In this document: positions 55,906 to 64,000 of the stretch, piece after piece
Layout of the letters: every line of letters starts with the position of its first letter
How positions within the stretch are numbered: position 1 is the first letter of the stretch
Origin: Brachionus manjavacas
Taxonomy: Eukaryota; Rotifera; Eurotatoria; Ploima; Brachionidae
NCBI GenBank assembly: GCA_019054805.1
Contig: JAHQIY010000006.1
Location: 1,550,001-1,614,000, forward strand
DNA length: 64,000 nucleotides
Direction of reading: 5' to 3'
Position numbers and translations under genes: made by a program
Notes under the pieces: model-generated
Told to the model about the DNA's origin: nothing
Databases searched by the model: none
Seen by the model: the letters and a program-made list of their open reading frames with translations, nothing else

Positions 55906-57372
55906 ATGAAAAGGGGAATCTCAGAGATTATTATTGCAAGAGTTGAGACCTCTAGTTGTCACGGAATACCCAATTTTGTAAGAGAGAAAAATTGGTTGAT
56001 TAAAATTTTATGGGCCATTTGCATAACTGCATCATTATCACTCTGTTTTTTTAATTTATCAAAGCTTTTTATCAGCTATTTCAATTATGACGTACAGATC
56101 AAAATATCCAAAAATCGCGTCACATCAATAGAGTTTCCAACAGTAACATTTTGCAACAAAAACCCACTTAATTTTCAAAAATCAACCCTGAACTTGGAAT
56201 TAATTGAAAGATTGCATAGAATAAAAAGGATTCTTTTCAGCGATAATTTGCATGAAATATTTAATAGCTTTGAATCAATGACATCGGCTAAATTTATTAT
56301 TCAAAAAAACATGCTATTAAACAAAACCATTGTGGATACTATGGGATTCAATATTGATGAAATGCTGATAAATTGTAGATTTAATACTGTTAGATGTAGT
56401 AAAAATGATTTCGAAGAAATTTATTTGCCTTCTTTTGGCAAATGTTATAAATTTAATTCAGGTAGAAGCCTGAACGGATCCAAAGCAGAGGTCAAAAGAT
56501 CCTCAGTTCCAGGTTTATTTTTTGGTTTCAGACTTGAATTGTTTATAGGCTCATCAGACCATGAACTTGATTTGGTCTCATCTTCAGGTTTGAGGCTTTT
56601 CATTCACAACTCTACGACAGTGCCATATGCTAACTTTCAAGCAATTGAAATACCAGTTGGACACCAAACAAACATTGCAGTTAGCCAAGAACATGCAATC
56701 AAGTTGCCAAAGCCTTACAGTGAATGTATTCAAAATAGAATAGACACCAAAAGCTACACTTCTAGCTTATTCAATGCAACCAAGTCTGTGTTTGGTACTT
56801 ACCTACAAAAAAATTGCCTTTTGTTATGCTATTATGAATTTTATAAAATAATGTGTGGTTGTGAATATCCAGAAATAAATCAAGTAGCATTCACAAATAT
56901 TTGTAAATTTGAAGATTTAGGCTGTATTGGTAATAGTTATCAAAATTTATCTCGATCTTCTAGATGTTTTGAAGAATGTCCACCGGAATGTGAATCAATT
57001 AGTTATGGATTTGCTATTTCTCAATCTGATTTTCCAAGTCTTTTCTATGCTGATATTCTAATAGCTTATAATAATAAATCTGATGATTTTAACAGAAATT
57101 TAAGCAGCTTTGCGAGAATTAAATCTTCTGTTCTGGCTGTAGAAGTTTATTATGACGATATAGCTTTGACTTTGATCGAGGAAAAGCCTGCGAAAACACC
57201 AGAGCAGCTTGTTTCAGAAATTGGTGGAATTTTGGGACTTTGTCTTGGAATAAGTTTTTTGACTATGGCTGAATTTTTTGATCTAATTGCACAAATTATT
57301 AAGTTTTTGGTTAAACAGAAATTTAATAAAACAAAAATAGATCAAGAAAAAATAAAAACTTTAGAACATTAA
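55906..57372 (+). CDS. DEG/ENaC family sodium channel subunit 2, single exon
   Basis: An intact intronless frame of 488 residues with the full family layout. HG motif at 19-20 (TSSCHGIPNF), TM1 about 30-55, FPTVTFCN at 77-84, Cys-rich extracellular domain, TM2 about 435-465 with the GIS selectivity filter at 448-450, and a short Lys-rich cytosolic tail. Two membrane passes, with both ends inside. It lacks the Thr-rich insert of gene 1, its N-terminal cytosolic part is short, and it has no intron in TM1. A tandem-type paralogue of gene 1, 15 kb away, and the closest relative of the pseudogene at 35860-38180. A poly(A) signal, AATAAA, is at 57492-57497. Confidence 0.95.
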   Translation: MKRGISEIIIARVETSSCHGIPNFVREKNWLIKILWAICITASLSLCFFNLSKLFISYFNYDVQIKISKNRVTSIEFPTVTFCNKNPLNFQKSTLNLELIERLHRIKRILFSDNLHEIFNSFESMTSAKFIIQKNMLLNKTIVDTMGFNIDEMLINCRFNTVRCSKNDFEEIYLPSFGKCYKFNSGRSLNGSKAEVKRSSVPGLFFGFRLELFIGSSDHELDLVSSSGLRLFIHNSTTVPYANFQAIEIPVGHQTNIAVSQEHAIKLPKPYSECIQNRIDTKSYTSSLFNATKSVFGTYLQKNCLLLCYYEFYKIMCGCEYPEINQVAFTNICKFEDLGCIGNSYQNLSRSSRCFEECPPECESISYGFAISQSDFPSLFYADILIAYNNKSDDFNRNLSSFARIKSSVLAVEVYYDDIALTLIEEKPAKTPEQLVSEIGGILGLCLGISFLTMAEFFDLIAQIIKFLVKQKFNKTKIDQEKIKTLEH

Positions 57373-57582
57373 TTTTTCTTTTGATTTAAAAAAAAATAAC
57401 TTTTCTAGTTTTAATTACTAAAAACTATTTTTTTTCAATTGACTTTAGAAGAACTTTTGAATCAAGTATCAATTAGAATAAATTTTTAATTAATAAAGAA
57501 TTAAAAAACAATTTTATTTTTTTTAATTTTATTTTTAAAAGAGATTCGAATTTCATACTTATAAGTTTATTTTTTATGAGTA

Positions 57583-58184
57583 TTAAATACACAAGAGAAA
57601 GATGGTAGTATTGTGGGTAAAACAACAGCTTATTGGGATGCAGTCCCCTGCGCGCCTCCCCTGTTTTATTGGTTTACCGGAATTGAAGAGATTCGTATAA
57701 GTTTTTTTAACTTTTTTCATTAAATAGCTAGGACAAAGAGTACAAAAGGATAAAAGTATAAAAAAATAAAGGCATATCAAAATTTTATTAAATTTTATTT
57801 AAATTAATTAAATCGAAAGAAGATTATTTATTGGTTTGAATTCCTTTGAGTAGTGCGTGTGAGGTAGTATAGCGGTGTAATGAGCATAAACAGTTTTATT
57901 CGTTCCTTTGTGTGTTATTTTGGTATCGTAAAATCCAGGCATAAATTTTGTCGGTTTTGTTCCTGAGATGGGCTTATAGACCAAGGAATGACAAGCTTTC
58001 ATTAGCCTTGAATTGAATTCTTCCAATAGTTGATGAATTGTTTCATATGAGCGGTTGGTTTTCATTTCTGAATAAATATAAATGTTTGTATTAAGTCCAG
58101 TTGCTAAAGCTGACAAATGGTATTCATTGCCCCAAAAATCAGATTTTTTGCTGATAAAAAAATTTCGCGGTATTTTGATAGCTT
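57583..58184 (-). pseudogene. OTU-like protease fragment
   Basis: An exon after TTTTTCTAAG (58184) on the minus strand reads FFISKKSDFWGNEYHLSALA, then TGLNTNIYIYSEMKTN, and later TVYAHYTAILPHTHY, with stop at 57808. S-x-x-x-W-G-N-E-x-x-L-x-A-L-A and a final H-Y-x-A-L-x-P are the order of the second half of OTU cysteine proteases, with the catalytic His. The Cys half was not found upstream. OTU domains also occur in retroelement proteins, so this may be retroelement debris. The GC-richer 57600-57730 beyond the stop is unexplained. Confidence 0.45.
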
Positions 58185-58539
58185 AGAAAAATTAAATTTT
58201 AATTTAAACGATTTGATTGTTTCAACTATTTTGAATATGACTTTGCCATAGACAAATGAAAGAAGCTTTCCAAGATTAAATGTTAGATATATTTTATTGT
58301 AATGGGTTTTTACTAAACTAATTTAGTTTAGTAAAATCAGTTGGACATTGAGTCCAGAAAAAGTTCAATAAAAAAAATGAAAAGCTATTTTTTTAGATGC
58401 GTTTTATTTTAAAATAATTTTTTTGGAATAAGAATATCGAATTAAAATAAAGTTAGTAATGCATAACAACTAAAATCATCTTATCTCATTTAAAATGCTA
58501 AAAAACTATTCTTGCACCACATTGCACTACCAAAGTTCC

Positions 58540-58860
58540 TCCAATCTCACTTTTTCTTAAAAGTGAAGCCAAGACAACCCGCTTACCGCAGCTACCAGAT
58601 GTACCCAAAAAACATGTTTCTCTCGACAAATCCCAGCAAAAAACTCCAACCTCCCACGTAAATAGTAATGTGAACTCCAAAACTCTAAATTTAGGTGATC
58701 TTGTATTAGTTCAACAAAAAAAACAACAAAATACACACCAATATTTAAACCAACACCTCTAATGATCACACAAAAAAAGGGCTCAATGGTCACTGCTACA
58801 AACAAAACCGGCAATAGTAAAATCACACGAAACATCACCCACTTTAAAGTGATTAAAGCA
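58540..58860 (+). pseudogene. Ty3/gypsy-like integrase C-terminal fragment
   Basis: The plus strand reads NLGDLVLVQQKK (about 58690), then across a frameshift KKGSMVTATNKTGNSKITRN and ITHFKVIKAS. L-G-D-L-V-L-V followed by G-x-x-V-T...R-N-x-x-H-F-K is the C-terminal part of Ty3/gypsy-type integrases. Only this tail remains. An open frame on the other strand over the same bases is a shadow. Confidence 0.55.
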
Positions 58861-58908
58861 TCGATAGTAGCTTTTAAAGAACCACTTAGTGTTCAGCCAA
58901 ATCATATT

Positions 58909-60725
58909 ATTTATTTGTTTTCTGTACCGAGCTAAAGCTCCTTCAGAATAAATTAAAAATAAAATAAAAAAATAAAATAAAAATAAATTAAAGTTAATAA
59001 AATTAAATAAAAAAAAAAGAATCAAAATAGAGTAAATAAGCTAAAAAAATTAAAGTTGAAAAGACATATATGGAAAAGATTGTTTCATGTGGCACATGTT
59101 TAAATAGTTCAAGTTTCAGGAAAAAAAGAAGAAATAGTAAGGTAGCAATTACACAATGGAGTTGGGTATTCAATATATCTTGCTTCGAAACCTTCTTTGT
59201 ATTCCTCCAAAGTCTGACAACCAATGGAATAGAATGACTCAGTCCTGCCCTAACATATCTCTCACTCAACTCAAAGAGTCGATTTGAGACTGTTAGTAGT
59301 TTAAGTTTATTATATGCCTCATGATGCATTATGTTGGAGGGAGTATCATATTTTAGTTTCAAGATGGATCTAACTGCTGAATTTTGAATCACTTGTATTT
59401 TTTTAATGTTGGTTTCTGTGAGTGAATTTAAACAAGGAAAAGAATAATCGAGAATTGATTCTATTAAGGATTTGTATAGATTCCCTTTTTTGAAATCAAA
59501 ATTAGAACTTGGTGACTTAACTGTTATATTATGCTCAATTGATATATGGATTGGAATATGGTCACTTAACATATCATGATCCTGCAAGACCTTGAAGTCC
59601 AATATTTTATCTGCTAATGAGGATGGTATCAGAAAAAGATCAAGAATTTCAAAATGTTCAGTTTTAGATATATTAAATGTTGGCGTCCTATCATTAATTA
59701 CAGAGAGGTTTAGTTTGCTAAGTATTTTCTCTAGAATTTGACCACTTTTATTTTCACCGAAACAGCCTAAGCTTTTAGCTTTCACATTTAGATCTCCCCC
59801 TTGGATAAATTTTCCACACCTTTTAGAAATATCTAGAAAAAGTTAAAAGAGAAGTTCTATATTAGGTGGATTGTAAAGACTAAAAACAAAAAGTTCTGTG
59901 TTTTTTAAGCTTATCTTGATGCATTGATGCTCCGCATAAAAGTGGTCAAATGAATTTTCCTGCTTAAACTCAATTCCTACTTTTTTTAAAATGGATACTC
60001 CTCAATCATAACAATTTCAAGCTTTAACTATAGAAAAATAATTTTTAAAATTAAAGTAAAAATTTAAATCATTTTGATTTATTTTTATTTCATTTAAGAG
60101 AACAATGTCAGGGCAATTCTGAGCTAAAAACTTTTCTAAGAGAGGGATTCTACTGGGCAATTGGAAGCAGTTCCAGTGTGTAATTACTAACCTGTTGGAA
60201 GATGAAGATTGTTTTGAAAAATTAGGATTCATTATTGATTTTTGATTTTTTTAAATAATTATCTGAGTTGATTTGTTTTCTAACTGAGCCCATAAGTATC
60301 ATCCTGAAAGACATTCTCATCTTCATTATTATCATTATTTTAATGGTCTTCTTCTTCTTCATGATCTATTAATTGTTTTTTAGGTTCTGCGTTTTTGTTT
60401 CCGATTCAGATTGGCGCTTGGTTTGTACGCTTGTCTTAACGTATTTGAAAGATGGTTTTAGTGACTTTTTGGCTTGAGCATATGGTTTTTCTACATTTAA
60501 TAAGTTAATTTGTTTCAAACTTTTTTGAAGTTCAGGCGGTAAAACTGGAGTTTGCATGCTTTTTTAACTTAATTTTTGTCTGAATTCTGCTTCGTTGAGT
60601 ACGCTTCTCAGTTGTTGGAAGATGGTATGATGACTAACAGGTCTTTCCAACTTTTATTGATTCATTTTAACCGAATTCTTAAAAGTCCAACGTTGAAACT
60701 CGCCTGGACTCTCGAGCGAATCTTC
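58909..60725 (-). mobile_element. LINE-A copy 2, internally deleted (1.8 kb)
   Basis: Very close to copy 1 where both are present. Two internal deletions are visible. One joins the endonuclease to the C-terminal region at about 59480, removing the whole reverse transcriptase (copy 1: about 3115-4710). The other at about 60570 removes the zinc-knuckle part of ORF1 (copy 1: about 5795-6510). The 3' end is TTTTCTGTACCGAGCTAAAG (58920). The 5' limit, like that of copy 1, lies at GAGCGAATC. Confidence 0.85.
59003..59785 (-). pseudogene. LINE-A derivative ORF: endonuclease fused in frame to the C-terminal region
   Basis: 260 codons stay open through the deletion junction: DHDMLSDHIPI (endonuclease SDH motif), SNFDFKKG, then NLYKSLIESILDYSFP and VIQNSAVRSILKL. 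No polymerase remains. The N-terminal part of the endonuclease is in another frame upstream (60232-60017, ITHWNCFQLPSRIPLLEKF). It could at most be moved by other LINE machinery. Confidence 0.75.
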
Positions 60726-60729
60726 CATC

Positions 60730-62079
60730 AGTTTTTTTTTTTTGATCAGGTGATGACGCTATAAATAAAATTTTCAAATTTAACGTAATATAGCCATATT
60801 GGGTTACTTTTTTTTTTTTTATTGTTTTTTCGGGTAGATCTCTACTCGAGGATCACGAATCTGAACCCCCAATTTACCCCAAAATTTCAAATCACCAAAT
60901 TGCACCAAGTTATTAAATATGTAACGGGCTAATTTGGTTAAATGAGTTAACTAGATTAACCCGAAATTGATCAAAATTACACCGAAACCACACTAGTGTA
61001 CCCCAATGCATCACCAAATTAGCCGTTTTTTAAAAAATTAAGAGAGATAGAAGTATAAAGTAATATTTTTGTTTTTTTTATTAATTTTCGACTCGTAAAA
61101 ATGAAAGAAAAAATTAAAACTGATCTACTTGGATAAATTAGAAACAATTGAATAGGAAAAATATTAATTTAAAAACAAAACGAATTTAAAAATAATTTTT
61201 AGAAATTTAACAAGAAAATTTTCTTAGAATTTTTACGATTAGCATTCAGCACATACAAATTCTAGTGTTTGATTCTTTTTTATTCTACTTGGCAAACAAT
61301 TAAAACAGCACCAATTCGAACAATTTTCACAAGTTTGCCACTTGTGTGAACTTACATTCGTAATATCGAAATCCGCAAAACATTCATAGCAACAAATGTT
61401 TTCTTTTTCTCTAGACTCAAGACTTCAAGAATATGTTTTTTAAATAAAATTTTGCAAAATTTTATTTTATATTTTATTATATTTTAAATAAAATTTTAAT
61501 AAATTTTTTAAAAAAAAAACGTCTTATAAATATTTTAGGGGTAAAAGAGTTAAAGTGGTTAAAATTTGGGGTAATTTTTTTTTAAACCGGGGTAAATATG
61601 GTAACTTTTTTAACCGTTTTACCCCTAAAAATAACCCATTTAGAATTTGGCTTCAAAAAAAAAATTTTTCTCTTTCTGTCTCTTAATTTGAAGTTGTTAC
61701 TAGTTGGTCTTAGCAATGGCTAAATAATTTTGCAAAATCTCATTTCGAACAGAAGTTATCGCGCGTAAATCGAATATTACTATTGATTGATATTCACCAG
61801 TTTTTCGAACTTGATCGATTTTAAGACAAATGGTATACAAACGAAAAATAATAACTATATATTTGGATTCCTTGACCTGTTAGCTACTTAGAATGATACT
61901 TCGTTTCTCTCTTGGATGTGTAGTTCTCATACAATTTCACAAAATAAAAGTTCTCCCCCAATTAACCAATTAAATAATTACCCTATCTTACGTTACTAAG
62001 CCAAACGATTTTTTTTTGATCAATTGTTGAAAACCATCCAGGTGGGATATTGTTGTGGTAAAACCATGAGCCCTTAAAA
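60730..62079. other. AT-rich region with TTACCCC words
   Basis: No gene. TTTTAGGGGTAAAA (61537) faces TTTTACCCCTAAAA (61616), forming an inverted repeat of about 100 bp. 60850-61010 has GC-richer CCCCAATTTACCCC text. It may be remnants of a MITE. Confidence 0.45.
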
Positions 62080-62087
62080 ATTTATAT

Positions 62088-62740
62088 GGCACTAGGTCGT
62101 TATATAGCAATTTTTTTCGTAGCAAATATTTAACAGCTAATTTTTCGAAGAAAATTTTTCAGGTAAATGTCAATTAGTAGCAATGTTAGAAGCAATTAAT
62201 TCATCGCTTTTTTTCATAGCAAGTTATATAGCGTACTTTTAGAAGCGATTTTTTAGAAGTAAATAAAAAAAAAAAAGTTCGATGCAAATCAATTTATTCA
62301 GTCAATAAAAAAAAAGTGTCGAATCAAATTTAAAGTTATTTTTTTTGTTCATTATAATAATAAAATAAAATTTTCGACTGGAAGATTCTTATTTTTCAAA
62401 ATCACATTAATGGTGAAAAAATACTTGAATTATCAAGCTCATTTTTAAAGAAAATAAAAATAGGAAATTTGATTGACTTGAGCAGTCTTTTTTAAGAACA
62501 AGAAAAAACGAGAGAATTTTTTTTTTAAAAAAAAATGCGTGCTATAAATAAACATACATGCAAAAAATTAGCTTCTAAAAAACTGCTACTAATAATTTTT
62601 GGCTATGAAAAAATCGCACCTAATAAATTTGCTTCAAAGAACTGCTTCATAATAATTGCTTCTTAATAATGCATCTAACACGTTTCGCTTCTAAACTTGT
62701 CTTTGCTACTAAATAATTTGCTGTGAAACTATTGGATGCC
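62088..62740. mobile_element. Foldback MITE with TAGCAA/AGAAGC word arrays, 653 bp
   Basis: ATTTATAT flanks both sides exactly (62080-62087, 62741-62748). Ends GGCACTAGG and, inverted, GGCATCCAATAG. The arms are arrays of TAGCAA, AGAAGCAATT and GCTTCTAA words in inverse orientation. No coding frame. 8-bp duplication suggests hAT. Confidence 0.72.
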
Positions 62741-62794
62741 ATTTATATTAAGTTCAAGATTGATTTTAATTTTAAGTTTTTTTTTATAGATCAT

Positions 62795-63480
62795 GTAACA
62801 TGACATGTAACATTAACATGACAAAATTTTCTTTTTTCATTGAAAAGCCATCTTTCAATTTCTTTTAGGTACTTATTTATCCTGTTTTCAAGATTTTCTA
62901 TATTTTTAAAAATAAAAAAAAGTAACCAAATCATCTGCAAAAAGAAATGAATATTGACAGTTTGTATTCTTTTTTATTGGTATTTCATTTATAGAAATGC
63001 TAAAATGAAGTAAACTAATTACTGACTCTTTTAGGACTTGCTCTAATAAGATATTGATCAATCAGATGACCATTTCCATTTACTCTAAAAGATCTAAAAT
63101 GGACAAACGATCTTATCCAGTAAATAAGATAAGGAAGTAGATTAATTTTAAAAAGCTTGTAATTTAGTCCATCGTACCAAACTCTATCAAAAGCTTTAGA
63201 AATATCAAAAAAGAGACAACATACTTTTTCTCATTTTCTCTCAAACAACCTCGACTCTAAATCTTCGCATTCAGATCACCTCTCCAATTCCTTCTTTTAC
63301 TAAGATTGCTATTCCTCCGCCATATTTTTTTCGAGCCTTAACTAAATATATAATTTTCAAGATATAAAGAGAAGTTTATTTCACGTTGTTCTTTTGGATA
63401 CAAGTAAGCGTTCGATTAGCTTTTGAGAAATGTGCTTTTCTATAAATTGATTAATAGGAGCCCAGATCTGTAACTGTAAC
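62795..63480 (-). pseudogene. LINE-A-related fragment, deleted
   Basis: 62800-63230 parallels copy 1 at 3290-3710 (reverse transcriptase; AAATCATCTGCAAAAAGAA, ATCCAGTAAATAAGATAAGG). At about 63235 it jumps to endonuclease-like text (CTATTCCTCCGCCATA, GAGCCTTAACTA), as in 5220-5280. More diverged than copies 1 and 2 and full of stops. Confidence 0.65.
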
Positions 63481-63639
63481 ATTTCCGTTTTCTTTTTCAA
63501 CTTCTAATGTCATTTTATTAATTTAATTAATTCAACACAACTTTTTATATGGACACTTTTTTGAAATTTTAAATACCAAAGGCGAAAGGAGTCCCATTAC
63601 TCAAAGCCTTTATTTCTTTTGAAATATTAAATAAACTAT

Positions 63640-64000
63640 TAACAACACCAGATGGATTATCATAATAATGCAAAATCTCAAAATTTTTTTTAAATATCGA
63701 AATAAGGTCAGTAGTATGATAGACTCAACTGAAGGCGTCAAACAGGGATGTAAACTTTCTTCATATTTATTCAACTTTTTTATTAACGACCTATCGATTG
63801 AGTTTTCTTAGCTAAAAATTGGTGCAGAAATCAATGGAACAAACCTGTCTATAATCGGATACTGTGATGATATTGTTATATTGTCAACTTCATTTGGACA
63901 GTGTCAAACTTTACTTGAAATTTGCTCTTGGTATGCCCAGCGGTTGAAAATGGACTTTAATCCTAAAAAATTAGCGTCTCTTCATTCATGGGCAATTTGA
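63640..64000 (+). pseudogene. Reverse transcriptase fragment of another LINE lineage (continues off the right edge)
   Basis: The plus strand reads GVKQGCKLSSYLFNFFINDL, then a TAG, then IIGYCDDIVILSTS and LKMDFNPKKLA. G-V-x-Q-G-C-x-L-S-x-x-L-F-N-x-x-I-N-D-L and the catalytic YCDD are clear. The YCDD form and GC-x-LS differ from LINE-A (FADD, GSV), so it is a separate lineage. One stop and the window edge limit the reading. Confidence 0.7.

Noticed and set aside
58557..58838. 93-codon hydrophobic open frame on the minus strand
   Set aside because: It is the antisense of a Ty3/gypsy-like integrase tail on the plus strand; the plus-strand motifs are specific.
1..64000. tRNA or rRNA genes
   Set aside because: I looked for obvious conserved tRNA boxes and rRNA-like GC-rich blocks and saw none convincing; a covariance-model scan was not possible by eye.

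Overview
This window looks like nuclear DNA of a small invertebrate animal. It is extremely AT-rich, the genes have GT-AG introns mostly of 43-60 nt, and the recognisable host genes are animal ones: acid sphingomyelinase, a preprocarboxypeptidase, mitochondrial ribosomal protein mL38, two DEG/ENaC channels and a GT32-type glycosyltransferase. The style (tiny introns, AT deserts, many DNA transposons, CR1-like and other LINEs) fits a rotifer such as Brachionus; that is inference from memory of the style, not a search result.

Layout. 1-846 is a coding exon of an unidentified Ser-rich, coiled-coil protein on the minus strand, running off the left edge. 1967-6968 is a decayed MULE transposon with terminal inverted repeats and a target duplication, split by a 4.1-kb LINE. 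7.5-9.6 kb is a stack of remnants (Tc1-like, Merlin/ISXO2-like, CR1-like). 10.6-14.5 kb is a complete four-exon acid sphingomyelinase gene (minus). 15562-17589 is an apparently young Tc1-like transposon with about 400-bp inverted repeats and a multi-exon transposase. 18.4-19.5 kb holds hAT-like elements and a LINE tail. 19.6-25.1 kb is bounded by about 340-bp inverted repeats and encloses a two-exon FLYWCH/AT-hook gene. 25.1-26.7 kb is a LINE broken by another LINE and by a hAT-like MITE. 28388-31072 is a seven-exon carboxypeptidase gene, followed only 88 nt later by the four-exon MRPL38 gene (31161-32669). 34.3-34.8 kb has BEN-like exons. 35.9-38.2 kb is a DEG/ENaC pseudogene split by a MULE. 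38678-40457 is DEG/ENaC gene 1. 41-43.4 kb holds MULE, Merlin and Tc1 remnants and a GC-rich 22-bp minisatellite. 43.8-44.2 kb is a small tail-anchored protein gene converging on a glycosyltransferase gene (44518-45480, minus). 46.8-51.1 kb contains a Tc1-type foldback element and a 2.9-kb hAT-like element. 53.5-55.3 kb has an integrase-like gene cut by a LINE. 55906-57372 is DEG/ENaC gene 2. The rest is retroelement debris, including a second copy of the first LINE in which the reverse transcriptase region is deleted.

How it works together. The host genes are unrelated housekeeping or membrane functions; only the two channels plus their pseudogene are a family cluster. Most of the window is transposable elements that insert into each other. 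The clearest histories come from target duplications: 8-9 bp for hAT-like and MULE elements, TA for Tc1-like elements. All splice sites and gene models were read by eye.
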